Under the pieces are notes generated by a model, which searched no databases, had not been told where the DNA came from, and saw only the letters and a program-made list of their open reading frames with translations. The translations under genes and the position numbers were made by a program. Below, piece by piece: positions 35,798 to 48,247 of a DNA stretch of 64,000 nt; within the stretch, counting starts at the first letter, position 1, and each line of letters opens with the position of its first letter. Source of the DNA: Erigeron canadensis (lineage: Eukaryota > Streptophyta > Magnoliopsida > Asterales > Asteraceae); contig NC_057762.1 in the NCBI RefSeq assembly GCF_010389155.1, positions 36,392,055 through 36,456,054 of the forward strand, read 5' to 3'.

Positions 35798-35863
35798 CTT
35801 ATCATTAAACTACCAGAAATGTAGTGCCACGTGTCATGTACACATTGCTCAAAATATCTTATC
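35798..35863 (-). promoter_or_regulatory. RBCS light-response array: I-box, G-box, I-box
   Basis: Two I-boxes (GATAAG on the minus strand) at 35798-35803 and 35858-35863 flank a G-box, CACGTG, at 35828-35833. The centre-to-centre spacing is exactly 30 bp on each side. I-box/G-box combinations are the classical light-responsive modules of RBCS promoters, bound by MYB-type and bZIP/bHLH factors respectively. The array lies about 145-210 bp upstream of the TATA box. Confidence 0.8.
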
Positions 35864-38800
35864 TCATCTTCGAAAGGAGAGGTAGACATGAAGGGAGGGT
35901 GAGGGTAATAATTTTCGTCTTTGTTGCTTTTTTATTGCAATTTGATTCGAAGTTTCAAATATAAATGAATCTAATTTTCTGTTGAGTCAAGTTCAATTTA
36001 TACTAAGTTTAAGTTTAACTTGGTGGTATGTACTCGATATCATAGTTTTAAAGATTATGTTTCAACTCGAATGAATTTCAAGTTCGATAGACAATCTTAC
36101 ATGAATATCTATATATCTAAATTAGAACTATGGGTAAAGAAGAGCTCAAGGATCTCGAAAGAAGAAATATTATCAAAATTAATTAATAAGAGCTTGAACC
36201 CCATGGTTAATGTATAGCAAAACTCTTGTAAGCTCAAAACTAACCTAGATATCTAAACTTGAAATTTAAGTGCTTAACAAAACTATTTGATTTATTTGAT
36301 AAAACATATATATATATATTATCAAACTTAATGTGAGCTCAAGGCCTTGTTAGATTGAGTAAATGGATTATGGTTCATTTTGGTAATGATTTATATGTTC
36401 TCGATCCTATGTAAATATTATAGTCTTTTCAATGATAAAGAAACCAACCCTTTAGTAGTAACCCTTGGCGACTGGTCACACTACTGACATATGGAAGACT
36501 TAAATTGCATAACATTATAGTTAAAAGGACACGGAGACGAGATTTGATCGCAAACCTCTCACTTGAATCGCTACGCCTACCATCACAAAGAATTATTGAT
36601 GAGTATTAACAACATTGTTTTCAAGCAAAGGTTGGCTAAAAGCTTTTAATAAATAGAAGTTTATTATGAAAAGTTTACCATTAGAAATGCTTTAACAAAT
36701 GGGTTATTAATCTCCCAAGAGAGTAAAAGGAATAATTTGTATTGGGCTTCCCCGATACTGGAGTGGTGAGCTCGGTGGTTTAGAAAACCACATCGTTGGA
36801 TACTTGGATTTGATGTGAAATCGGCGTGTTAAGGATTGGCTAGTATTACTCTAGTCAGTTTCACATTACTCAATTTAATAAACTAATAGGGGCCCAATTG
36901 CCGAATGACTCCAACCAACTCCGTTTTGATTTTAGCGAAAGTAGCCACAAGTTAGTGTTTATAAATTATAAGTTAGATGGACTATCATGAGAACTAAATA
37001 TCAATAAGAACCAAGGCCGTTCTCTGATTTTTTGAGGCCCTTTAAGAATTGAGACCTTAAAACATAGACAAATATATAAAAACCGGAAAAATTACATTTC
37101 AATTCTAAATTTTTTAGTGCAATTACAACAATGTTACTAATAATTGAAATTCTTACACACTCTCTTATGCATACATACATACCAACCATCTAACACATGG
37201 ATTAGTATTTGGAGAGCTTGAGAACTTAAAGTTTTGGTTCAAATAATTTTGGTGTAATTGAAAATGCTTTCAAGAATGAAGACAGATTGATGCTTCCGTG
37301 CTTTTCTGTTATACAGCTACGCTTATTCTTTAATTTTTGAACAGCCTTGTACACCAGATGACAAGATTTTATATATATATAATTAGAAAGCAAACAGTTG
37401 AAATTATTTTCAGAAGCCTGCTATGCAGGCCCAATTCTTCTAGGCCATCAATTAGGTTTTTCTCAAATTATTTGTTTGTCAGTTTTAACTTTTTAAGATA
37501 TCTGGGTTTACTTATGATGGGCTTTTATGGGTTTATTAGTTTCTATAACAAGTCGACTTTTATACTCCATCATTCCATCTACTTTGAAATATAGTATGTT
37601 AGTTGTAAACTTTCAATCCTATTAGTCGTGTCATTTTTACTTAAGCAACTTGTCTATTCTTTCATGGTTTAACCTTTATAATGTTAACAGATTTGATTGA
37701 AACTTAAAAAACAGTATTAGCTAGAAATGCATTATGGGTGGCTGATTGGCAGAGTGGAGGGAGGAAGGAAGTGGCGTCAACAAATGGGCGCCGTCGGCCA
37801 GTCGTACAGAAAGAAGTAAGCACATGGACCGCGATAGTCTGTCTAATGACAGTAGTTGAGCAGTGGCCTAAGAGATTGAATTTTAAAAAAATGTTACTAT
37901 TAAAAATAGTGAATTGATTAATCAATTTTTTTTTGAAAAAAATATTAACACCGCGTATGATTAGACTTGTCCATAACTTTTTAATTGATTAAGGGGAGCT
38001 TGAAACCATAACTTTTTAATTGATGCGCCAATATATATAACGCTAGACGCTAGTAGATCAAAAAAATTAACTTTGTAGCAGATGTGATTAATAACTTTGT
38101 AGATCCTTTCATATCATTTAAATTTCTATTTCCCGCGGACTAGGTGATTTGTATAGATATGTATTTGTATCAATTATTTTATTTATAATACAATACAGTA
38201 TATATTATACTGGTTTACCAAGATAAATATACATACAATTAGGCTATAAGCTTTTTATGTAAGTGCAGGAATAAGGAGTCTATACTATGCTAATCTATAA
38301 TACTGTCTATTGTCGAATACACTATACACTATAGAATATAAGTGGGCAGATTCTTTTTTAATGTAATTCCACTAATATTGAAACTTGAAAGGGTCAATAG
38401 AATATTGTGTTCAAAATTGTTGACAAACTTGATTAATAAAGAAACATGCATATGAAATATGATTCAATGAACAATAAAACTTTCAGTTGGCTGCCCACGC
38501 CCACATTATCCAACCCCAACATGTTAGTAGTTTTCTTTGTTTATTTAACTTTTCAATTTTATTAACCAAATACTACTATTTCATTGGAATTATTTCTTTT
38601 TCTATTTGTCAAATACCATCAAACATGATGATAATAAAAATATTATAACTATTTTTTATTTTTTATTTTATCTTTCCAATGTAGTGGGTAGGCTCAAACT
38701 TATATCTAAATTAACCAATCATCTTTACTCCGTATGTTAATATAGCAGATGTGGTCAACCACTTTTCCTTAAATTTTGTATTTCCTAAATTGTGTAAACA

Positions 38801-39565
38801 GGTAATCTGATAATCTAATGAGATTTTTTCTTGTTTTAACTTATGGAAAGAGGTTGAGTCTAATTCAAATGTACATAATTTAACCGGTCCCATGATAATT
38901 TCCAAATTTTTCTTATCTAGCCTAAAAGGTTAGAACCTTTTTCATATATACTAATAACTTATTAACCAATCAAATCGTTCAATTTATTAAATTGACTCTC
39001 GCTTATGTCATCACTTAAATTTATTATAAATTAAAAATTCTAATAATCATTATCAAAATATATTACTATATTAGTATTTATATTAATCTATAGAAAAAAT
39101 CTCATTAATTTACACATTTTTGTTTTCCATCAATAATTTACACTTTTTAACCTTGGATACTTAATTTATATTTATTTTTAAAAGTTTTTTAAAAAAGTTA
39201 CAAAAAGTATTTATTTAATTTTTTAAAGTTAGAATTGTCACTCAAATCAATAGTCCTAATTGTTATCAAATGATGACCATACTCAGCGTCTACAGTATTT
39301 TCGTCTTGGTGTTCAGCTTTCGGGGAGCACGGCTGACCGTGCTTGCAGCCGCAGTAATTCTGTTCTCAAACAAAATTTTTCCGAGCTTCATCCAATTTTT
39401 TTCAAGGTCTGAAACTTATACAATATGTTTAATATAACATATTAAGATGTTCTAATTCGTTGGATTTTAATCTAGAGCGTTTTGAGTTTTTCAAATTATT
39501 TTGGTCTAAAATTTTTCCAAGCATGGAAGTGGTCAAATAAAATCAACAAAAAAAATGGTCGAGTC
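35864..39565. other. Intergenic, no gene seen
   Basis: AT-rich and without a supported gene. A possible SINE lies near 36430-36600: on the minus strand it shows an A-box-like GTAGCGATTCAAGTGAGAGG and a weak B-box, but no duplication was found. About 39090-39180 resembles the 5' part of the Helitron at 10592. A short hairpin, GCACGG-CTGA-CCGTGC, lies near 39328-39343. Confidence 0.45.
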
Positions 39566-39573
39566 GATCCCGG

Positions 39574-40072
39574 TAGGGATGTAAACCAACTGAACAGTTC
39601 ATGAACCGTTCGGCGGGAAGTTCGTTCGTGTTGTTAAATGAACGAACATGAACAAATCTCTAGTTCATTCATTTACGTTCGTGAACATTCAATAATCTGT
39701 TTGTGAACGTTCGTTCGTTTATGTTCATGAACCGTCGTTCGTGAACAATAGTTCGTTTATGTTCGTGAACATTTGTTCGTTATGTTCATTTACAAATATA
39801 AATATTTGCTTTATATGATATATATTATTAATACCTAACTATTTAAGAAAAAGTTTTTAAAAAAAATACTTGATTTATAAATATTTCGTTCGTTTGAGTT
39901 CGTTCATTAGTGTTCATTCGTTTGTGTTCGTGAACAGTCGTTCATGAACACAAACAAACGAACATGAACAAGTCATTATGCTCGTTAATCTGTTCGTGAA
40001 CCGTTCATTAAGTTAAACGAACGAACATGAACAAGATCACGTTCGTGTTCGTTCGGTTCGTTTACAGCCCTA
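39574..40072. mobile_element. Non-autonomous hAT element inserted in a palindrome
   Basis: 499 bp with ends TAGGGATGTAAAC and GTTTACAGCCCTA, flanked by the 8-bp direct repeat GATCCCGG (39566-39573 and 40073-40080). The interior is mostly variants of GTTCGTGAAC / GAACGAAC, giving many small inverted repeats. Taking the insert out leaves a host sequence that is itself self-complementary (GGTCGAGTC ... TCCTTTCAAG-T-CTTGAAAGGA ... GACTCGACC). Confidence 0.88.
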
Positions 40073-40142
40073 GATCCCGGTCCTTTCAAGTCTTGAAAGG
40101 ACTCGACTCGACCAAAGATTGGGATTTTTTTTTGTTCAGGCC

Positions 40143-40173
40143 GTAAATTTATGGCTGGGAGCCATAAATTTAC
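40143..40173. repeat. Perfect 14-bp hairpin
   Basis: GTAAATTTATGGCT, loop GGG, AGCCATAAATTTAC. It lies just outside the hAT insertion. Function unknown. Confidence 0.85.
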
Positions 40174-40194
40174 ACCTTAGTTACAACTGACCGT

Positions 40195-40500
40195 AAAAAC
40201 CTAGTCGTAAAATGAAAACAATCATAATTGTTATCTAATTATCATAGGACAGGTGATTGAAAATAAACCTATTCGTTAAGGGGTCCGCATCATAACCAAA
40301 TATATATAATTGAATGTCAAGTACATGATCACAATTATGTTTATATTAAAAACCTAGCCGTAAAATGAAAACAATCATAATTGTTATCTAATTATCATAG
40401 GACAGGTGATTGAAAATAAACATATTCGTTAATGGGTCCGCATCATGACCAAATATATATAATTGAATGTCAAGTACATGATCACAATTATGTTTATATT
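40195..40500. repeat. 153-bp tandem duplication
   Basis: Two head-to-tail copies (about 40195-40347 and 40348-40500) differing at a few positions, for example CTAGTCG versus CTAGCCG. Non-coding. Confidence 0.85.
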
Positions 40501-40800
40501 TATTATCTTTCATAATAATATTACATTATTAGTACAACTGGTTTCGAAAAATTATATAATATGAAAATTATTGTAGCATGTGCCTTGTGTAATGATTACG
40601 GCATACGATTTCATCAATATATCTTAGCTAATAATAACAGTGACAAACATGTGATTTTTGTACTACAACTTGCAAATTATAACACTTAGAAAAACCTGTG
40701 ATTATTGTACTACAATTTGCAAAGTATAACACTTAGAACCATATATCATCAAAATTAAAAGATTTTATGAATTAAATGTATGGAGATCTAATATTGATAA

Positions 40801-40846
40801 TATCGGTAACCACGTGTCCAATATTGAACACGGGTCTAAAATCTAG
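40801..40846 (+). mobile_element. Helitron 3' terminus, CTAG-type
   Basis: A long imperfect palindrome centred on CAATATTG (ACCACGTGTC...GAACACGGGT) is followed by TCTAAAATCTAG|T at 40846. This is the layout of a Helitron 3' end on the plus strand. The 5' end is not identified; the 153-bp duplication may lie inside the element. Confidence 0.55.
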
Positions 40847-40852
40847 TCTATA

Positions 40853-41313
40853 TCTATAATACATTATAAATGAGGAGTGTACCTTTTTTTTTAATCTCAA
40901 TTAAGGATTTGAAATACCTAATGTACCTCTCTTTTTTATTCATTAATTTAAATATCTCTACCTAATATACTTATAATACCCTTAAATGTCAACCACTTAT
41001 TTTATTTTCTTCTTAAATCTCAACCACTCATTTTTTTTCTTTTCTTCATAAATCATTTTATTCCCCTAATTCATTGATAATCTGCTATCTCAAAAACCGT
41101 ATATCGATAAATTATAAAAATTGTATGCGTGTTCTTAAAATTTCATGTTCTTTCATTAGCGATGTCATTCGATATGCTTTTGACGAATTTTTAAATCCGA
41201 TAACGGAGCCCATACGACCAAGGCATTTGGCTATCACACTCTATGACTTAGCACCTCCTATCACCTATCATCCCCACCATCTCACCGCCGCAATGCGCAA
41301 GTACTTTTTCTCG
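40853..41313 (+). mobile_element. Small Helitron, CTCG-type 3' end
   Basis: 461 bp, starting A|TCTATAATACATTATAAAT and ending with CACCGCC, hairpin-like GCCGCAATGCGC, AAGTACTTTTT and CTCG|T. The interior shares ordered blocks with 53933-54359 and, inverted, with 57210-58511: TCAACCACTCATTTTTT, TATCGATAAATTATAAAAAT, TCATTCGATATGC. An 81-codon open frame across it (41074-41319) is not taken as a gene. Confidence 0.7.
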
Positions 41314-41352
41314 TATTAATCAATATGTCACATTGCCATTTGGAGAAAGTAG

Positions 41353-41529
41353 TACTGTAAAACCTCTATAAATTAATAGTGTTGGGACTGAGATATTTTA
41401 TTAATTTAGCGAGTTATTAATTTATCGAGTGTTGTTTTACAATAGTTTTCTTAAGTTGGGTCTAAATAAATTATTAATTTTATCGAGATATTAATTTATC
41501 TAGTTTTAATTAATAAAAGTTTGACTGTA
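41353..41529. mobile_element. Mariner-type MITE
   Basis: 177 bp with ends TACTGTAAAACCTCTATAAA and the matching inverted TTAATAAAAGTTTGACTGTA, with TA at the borders as in Tc1/mariner insertions. The interior has repeated TATTAATTTA(T/G)CGAG words. Confidence 0.6.
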
Positions 41530-42204
41530 GTTTAAGAATGTCTATGAATTAAACATGAAAACATGAACTTTGGTGATGCAAATTGAACTAAATGCATTAA
41601 AAAGTGTCTATACATATCTATTTCAAAAACATATATATCAGTTTATATAAACTGCAAATAATTAATATTACATGGGGAAGTACATTGAACCAATTAAGTG
41701 TATTTTGTTCATAAAGGAAATTTTGCTTTCTAATTATAAAAAACAAGTTTTCTGGTTGGATGCAACATGTTTTGGGTATCTCTTCTTAATCCAATGTGCA
41801 ATGTTTGGCTGAAAAGTTATTTTGATCCATTTTCTCGTGAAATTTTTGGCAAGTTTCTTGTGGGTTTTGCTTTGATTCTCCTATTAAAAGTGTTTGATGA
41901 ATTGATGATAAAGAAAAGAAAAATACCTATAGAAATGCAATAAAGCTGAATTTAAAACTTCTACGTCAAAGAGTAAACGCAATAAAGCTGAACTTAATTA
42001 AGACTTCTACATCAAATAGTTTGAACTTTGAAGTATGAAAGTGTCGTATATATCACGTATTAACAATCACTTTTAGTATGAGTAATGATAAAATGGTATG
42101 AGTCATATAGCTCACGTATAAACATATATGAATGATAATGATTTATGATCTGAAAATGTCCTTCTTTGTACTTCTTTTGTTCATTTTATTTTTTTATGTA
42201 TGTA
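41530..42204. other. Intergenic, no gene seen
   Basis: AT-rich flank of the copia element, with a short repeated word CAATAAAGCTGAA (41938 and 41979). No gene. Confidence 0.5.
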
Positions 42205-42209
42205 TATAT

Positions 42210-43064
42210 TGTTGGAGTGTGATCATGTTAAATAATAAACGCATGTCCGGAAATAATTTAAGCCTACGGGGTCACACGAAATGACACGGTAACTCTATAT
42301 TATTAATTAATATATTAAAGTAATATATTAATTAGTTTGATCACGAAATGATTAATTTAAATATATTAAGGGGTTAATTATATTTAATTAATTAAATGGA
42401 GGATTAAAATGTGAAATATGAAAATTAGAATTGGGCTCTAAATCCATACAGGGGGTCGGTTGGATTAAGGCTTGGAAAGCCTTAATTCCAACTTGTTTTC
42501 CAAGATTGTTTTAACCTAATTATCCCCTATATATAGAAGGCTTAATTTAAGGGTTTAAACATTCATTCACATAAGAAAACTCTCATCTCTTTTCCCTTTT
42601 TTTCTTTGAGTTCAGCCGAAACCCTTTGAAGGGTTTTTGGTTTTGTGAACTTACGAACTACCATATGATATTTATATATAATTAATGGTAATCATTAATT
42701 ATATTGTTGTTGGTTTTGTTAGTTGGCAACAAACATGGTTTAAGTTCATAAGGGGTTCGGCCGTAAGGAAGCAACACAAGGATTTTTTGAGTTTGCTTTG
42801 GTTCGAATGGAAGGGATATAAACAAAGGGGTTTGTTTGCTTCGTGATCGGGGTACTAGCATACGGTATAAAGGGTGTCTAGTGTGCGATCGTAGAGGGGT
42901 TTTGCTTAATAATAATCTTATTATTAATAATATTATTGGAAGCTTTGCGCAAAGATACATGTTTCAATTCTCTCTTTGTTAATTAATTTGATTGTATATA
43001 TGTTTCGATTTCTTCCGTTGCGCTTATTCGTGATCATGTATGATTATATGCTTATATTCTAACA
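42210..43064 (+). repeat. 5' LTR of copia element
   Basis: 855 bp, TGTTGGAGTG...TTCTAACA. By hand count there are about 18 substitutions and one 13-bp indel relative to the 3' LTR (about 2% divergence). It contains CCCTATATATAGAAGG, a plausible TATA region. Confidence 0.95.
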
Positions 43065-43065
43065 G

Positions 43066-43080
43066 TGGTATCACGAGCCA
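43066..43080 (+). other. Primer-binding site of copia element
   Basis: TGGTATCACGAGCC, directly after the 5' LTR, resembles the complement of the initiator tRNA-Met 3' end (TGGTATCAGAGC) with one extra base. Confidence 0.75.
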
Positions 43081-44728
43081 CATATGTGATCTATTAATTA
43101 CAAAGATCAAAACTTGAAGGGGGGTTTAAGGGTTGGTTGATTTTAATTAATTGTTAAATAATTAAAAGGTTGTTTTCTTATTTTTTTAATTAATTAAAAT
43201 CGGGTTTTTAATTAAATAAAATAAGGGTTTTTGTTTAATTAAAAGTTTAACCATATTCAATGGAGATTGAAACCCTCAAGCAAGTTTTGAATTGTGAATT
43301 GACATGATTTATGTGATGAATTGCATGATTATGTGTATCTTAATTATTTAAAGTTGTTAAATAATAGCAAAATCACAAGAAATTCATGCAAAATTAATTG
43401 TGATTTTACTGGATATATAGAGATATATTTTTTTGCAAAGCATGATGATCCAATAATTAGGGTTAATTATTAGATAATTATGTGACAATGTGAATTTTTC
43501 GTGTAAATTTTCTGATGTGCGACAGTTTACTAGAAAAATCATATCTTTTAATCTGTAATGAGTTTGAAGTCGTGATTTGGACTGTAGATGCCCAACACAT
43601 AGGTCTACAACTTTGTAGTTCTGGTCGAAAGCTGAATCAGACCAGAAACAGGCTTAAACTAGTCTTGAAGCTACTGGAAATTTCCAGTCAGCATGGTTTT
43701 TATGTGTTTATGTGCTAAGTGTTACTTATTTTGTTTAAAGGCTTACGCAATCAAGGTAACTTGATGCTCTTCTTCGGAAGGGGGAGCCGGGTTTAAACAT
43801 ATGCATGAATCATAGTGACCATGTTTAGGTGGTCTACCTTAACTTGTTACATGATTAAGTAGTTCGGATTATGCAAGTTTATTAATTTTTGTATTGTTTA
43901 TAAGTTGTATAAAGGTGATGCAAAAATTGGTTTTAAAAATAAACTTGACTAAGAACTATCAAAATAGAGATTTCATTAATAAAATTGGAGTCTTGCAACC
44001 TTGAGATACACCGGCTCACCCATTTGAACAAACTCTAAAAGAGGTATAAGTCGGAGTGCGCTAGCCTTCTAAAAGGGCGGGTTTTTAATTGCGTCCATCG
44101 CAAACCTTTGCCCTTGCGCTTCTTTGTGTGTTCAAATGGAGCTGCCGAGCTCTCTTGCGTTGTTAAGACTATACAAATAATTTTATTAATTATTATGTTT
44201 TGAAGATTATGCATGAGTCTTCAAACATAAACTTTTGATTCACATCAAATGCATTACCCATTTAAAGTTAAGTCAATGCCACCCACTTTGCTAAGAACAC
44301 TTGCCAGTGCTTTTTGCTCTACGTGAGACGTAGGTGAATTGTATCTCTTCAAGGTGGATTACCACTCGTTGTGAGACAGCGGTGGACTATCTACATGTTT
44401 TTAATTGGGCGACTTAAAACGACTTAAGAGGTGAGACCTTAACCCGTGGCATAAGATGGGACAAAACATGTTTACAAAACACTTAATACCCCTTTACAGT
44501 GTTGTTGTAAGTCCCATAATTCTAGGAGTTGCATGAATGCAATTATCGATTCTCGATCACCTTTTGAATACCGTCATTTCTAAAAGATCAACTGATGAAA
44601 TGATTGTATGTCAAGTTGGATCCTAGCCTTAGTGAAAAGTAATTGTTAGATGAATTTACAAGGGTAATTACATTTTCTTAAGGATTAATTATCGAAAATA
44701 CCGATAATTGAACTTTTGTCTGTTTTGA

Positions 44729-45370
44729 AGATGGCAACAACAAATCCTTCTCAAAACATACACCAATCGGCTTTCAGGTCGATGCTAGAAAGGAAAAGAC
44801 TTTCTAGAGCCAAACTTCAATGACTGGCTTGAAGTCATTGATGAGCAGACACCGTTGTTCCGGGAGCGAATGCTTCAACTTGAAAGTTGGTTGCATACAA
44901 TGCTCGGTACGATAGACATAATGAGGTTGCTTGTTTGATGTTGGAAAGCATGAATGCCGACCTTCGAAAGCAATTTGAAAATTATTTTCCTCGTGATATG
45001 ATTAACAAGCTCAAGTCTTTGTACGGATAGCGAGCCAGAGTGAAGTTGTTTGACCTAGTTGATCAACTTCATGACTTGCGACACGAGCATGGAACATCGG
45101 TTAGTCCTCATGTACTCTAGTTGAAGAGGTACTCATGGGCAATTGGAAAGGTTAAACTATGCTTATCATCTGCATATTACTATTGGCATGAACCTAAAAA
45201 GGGGATTTTTTTTAGGAGTTCGTGCGCAATTATAATATACATAGCATGAGTAAAACCACAGTTAAACTTCATGTCATGTTAATTGAGTATGAGAAAGAGC
45301 TTCCAAGGAAATCTGCTACATCCCAAGTTCTTATGATCAAGGGGGGAAAGGTTCGGAAAGCAAAAAAACC
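44729..45370 (+). pseudogene. copia gag remnant
   Basis: It starts MATTNPSQNIHQSAFRSMLE and then, across several frameshifts and stops, shows gag segments such as FNDWLE, NARYDRHNEVACLMLESM and LRKQFENYFPRDMINKLKSL. This is the UBN2-type gag of copia elements, which would build the virus-like particle. The first stop falls about 30 codons after the ATG. It is non-functional. Confidence 0.7.
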
Positions 45371-45659
45371 GTAAGCTAAGGGCCAGATTTTTGGTAAGAG
45401 AAAACAAGTTGTGTTTGTCTCAAAACCTTAAAAGACCCTTTTGGCAAAAGGAGCATACGGCTAAAGTATCTAGCTGAGTTGAATGCAAAGAAGAAGCAAG
45501 CTGGTTTGGCCAGTGCTTCAAGTATCTTCAAAATTGAATTATATGCGTTGTTATACAAATAATAATTCAATAGCAAAGAGTCAATTTTAACTTGGACTCT
45601 AATCATCTTTGACATAGTCATCTTGTTTAATTTTGTCAAAAAAGGCATTTAAAGACTTC

Positions 45660-45905
45660 AAAGGGACGATGTCTTACAATCAGATGATGAATCATTTGAT
45701 AAATGCACGGTTTTGACATTATAATTAGCAAGAAACACATTAAAAATCTTCATTATGAAGAGATCTTAAAATCAAATGATGAATCATTAGATAAATGTGT
45801 TGTCGTTAGCAAGAAATGCATACTTCAAATTGAAGGGATCTTAAAATCAAATGATGAATCATTTGACAAGAGATCGTAAAATCAAATGATGAATCATTTG
45901 ACAAA
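45660..45905 (+). repeat. Tandem repeat within copia pol
   Basis: Four imperfect units containing AAATGATGAATCATTTGA (for example 45676, 45771, 45849 and 45883), in the stretch before the integrase core. The repeated codons read Ser-Asn-Asp-Glu-Ser. Probably slippage after coding constraint was lost. Confidence 0.7.
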
Positions 45906-45949
45906 TGCATGCCTTGTGTTTTCGGCAAGATGACAAGAATACTTGTTCC

Positions 45950-46540
45950 GCATAAAACCGGAAAGGGCTAAGGAATTACTTGGACTAATACATTCGGGTG
46001 TATGTAGCCCATTTAGGCATGTGTCAAGGAAAGGCTAGCTACTTCATCATTTTTATGAATGTTTTCAGTCATTATGGTTATGTTTAATTGCTTAAACATA
46101 AACATGAAGTCTTCGAAGTATTCAACAAATTTAAAAGTGAAGTAGAGAATCAACTCAATAGAACTATCAAGATTCTTCGTTTGGATCGAGATGAAGAATA
46201 CTTAAGCCAAAAGTTTAAGGATCATCTAAAAGCTTGTGGATTTATCCAAGAGCTTACTCCTATATAATGGTATATGTGAAAGGAGAAATTGAATCTAGTT
46301 GAACATGGTGAGATAAACGATGAACCTTAAGACTTTCCCATTTCATTTTGGGATTATGCTCTAGAGATTGCTGCATGCATTCTCAATATGGTTCCAACCA
46401 AGAAAGTTGACAAGACACTTCATGAATGTGGTGTCAAGTGCATCTTTGTAGGATACTCAAAGGAAACGATGGGTTACTACTTTTACTTTCCTACCGGAAA
46501 CACTGTCAAAGTATTTTTTTGATTTGTTGAGTTCCTTGAA
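45950..46540 (+). pseudogene. copia integrase remnant
   Basis: Pieces of the integrase core can be read in more than one frame: LIHSGVCSPFRHVS, YFIIFMNVFSHYGYV (where the first catalytic Asp region is altered), FKSEVENQLNRTIKILR, DEEYLSQKFKDHL (the catalytic Glu region) and, further on, CIFVGYSKETMGYYFYFP. Stops and shifts occur throughout. It is dead. Confidence 0.7.
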
Positions 46541-46671
46541 AGGTAACTCATATCTCAAGAAGACAGTGGGAGGATTGTTGAACTTGATGAGCATCAAGAA
46601 GATGTGTCAACTTCTAAAGATACTAGCAATCTTCAACTTAGGGGGGAAAATGTTCAAAGAGATGAATCTCT

Positions 46672-48247
46672 AGATGAACTTTAAGTTGAAGATGAAGCGA
46701 TTCCAATTCGTAGGTCCTCGAGGAAAATACGTGTCGTGATAGATTAAATCTTATGATTGAGTCTGAAGAACACGTAGTAGGAGATTTGAATGAACCTCCT
46801 AATTTCAATGTTGCATTATCAGATCCGGAATCTGACAAATGGCTTGAAACTGCGAATGTGGAAATGAAATCCATGAAAGATAATCAAGTCTGGAGCTTGG
46901 TTGATCTTCCACCAAATGGTAAAACCGTTGGTTGTAAATGGATCTTCAAGAAGAAGACCAACATGGATGGAAATGTACACACCTATAAAGCTCGTCTTGT
47001 GGGGAAAGGTTATACTCAACCTTTTGGAGTTGATTATAAGGAAACCTTTTCTCCCGTTGCGGACATTAGAGCTATTAGGATCATATTAGCCATAGCGGCG
47101 TCTATGACTATGAGATATGGCAAATGGATGTCAAAACCGCTTTATTAATGGTTTTATAGACAAGGAAGTCTATATGGTACAACCGGAAGGTTTTGTCGAT
47201 CCTAAATATCCCAACAAAGTATGCAAACTTCAAAGGTCCATTTATGGACTAAAGCAAGCATCAAGGAGTTGGAATAAAAGGTTTGATGAAGAAATCAAAA
47301 AGTTTGATTTTGTTTAGAATCCTGATGAGCCATGTGTATATCGCAAAGCTAGTGGGAGTAATGTTACTTGGGTTGAAGTGACATTCATTATTGGAATCAA
47401 GGTCTATAGAGATAGAAGTAAACGGTTGATTAGATTAAGTCAAAGTGCTTATATAAGATCTTGAAGAGATTCAATATGGAAAATTCTAAGCGCGAGAATT
47501 TGCCTATGCAAGAAGGACTTAATTTATCTAGCAAGAACGGTGCTTCTACGCCTGAAGAGGTGAAGCGTATGAAAAAAATTCCTCATGCTTCGGCGGCGGG
47601 ATCTATCATGTATGCGGTTAGATGCACTAGACCTGATGTTGTGTTCGCTCAAAATATTGTTAGCCGATATCAGCAAAATCCCAGAGTGGATCAGTGAACT
47701 GTTGTGAAAAATATTCTTAAGTACATGCGGGCTACTAAAGAATTATTCTTGGTGTATGGTTGAAATCCTGATCAAAATTCAAATGGTAATAGAATTCGTG
47801 ATGTTGGATTTCATGACTGATGAAGATGTTTCAAGAATATCAGTCGGGATACGTTTTCATTTTAAATGAAGACACGATGGAATGCTTTAAGCTAAAAGCA
47901 AACCACAGTTGCTATGTATTTAACAGAGTCTGAGTATATTGTCGTCTCAGAGAAGACGACATGAAGGTTATCTGGATTGAAAAGTTTATTTTTGGATTTT
48001 AACATGATAATTCTCAAATAACACACCTATGGAACTGTACTGTGATAATTCTGGAGCAATTATCATTGCCAATGAACCTCGGGTTCAGAAAGGTGCCAGA
48101 CATTACCTAAGAAGATATAACTACGTTCGTGAGCAAAACAAATTGCGTGAAATCAAATTACTCAAAGTTCACACAGATTATAACTTAACGGATCCTTTTA
48201 CGAAGGTATTGTCAAAGGAAAGGTCAATAAGTATGCCGTGGGCATAG
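46672..48247 (+). pseudogene. copia reverse transcriptase and RNase H remnant, YVDD lost
   Basis: The first part (46753-47148) is a well-preserved RVT_2 start: WLETANVEMKSMKDNQVW, GCKWIFKKK, YKARLVGKGYTQ and ETFSPVADI. A frameshift near 47140 separates it from VYMVQPEGFVDP and SIYGLKQASRSWNKRF. After YRKASGSNVTW (about 47365) the sequence jumps to FIIGIKVYRDRSKRLI, so the segment with the catalytic YVDD is deleted. RNase H pieces follow: YAVRCTRPDVVFAQNIVSRY, YCDNSGAIIIANEP and LLKVHTDYNLTDPFTKVL. Several stops lie between them. It cannot make an active enzyme. Confidence 0.9.

Noticed and set aside
36430..36600. Possible SINE on the minus strand
   Set aside because: A- and B-box-like words are present but no tail or target duplication was found, so it is only mentioned in the region entry.
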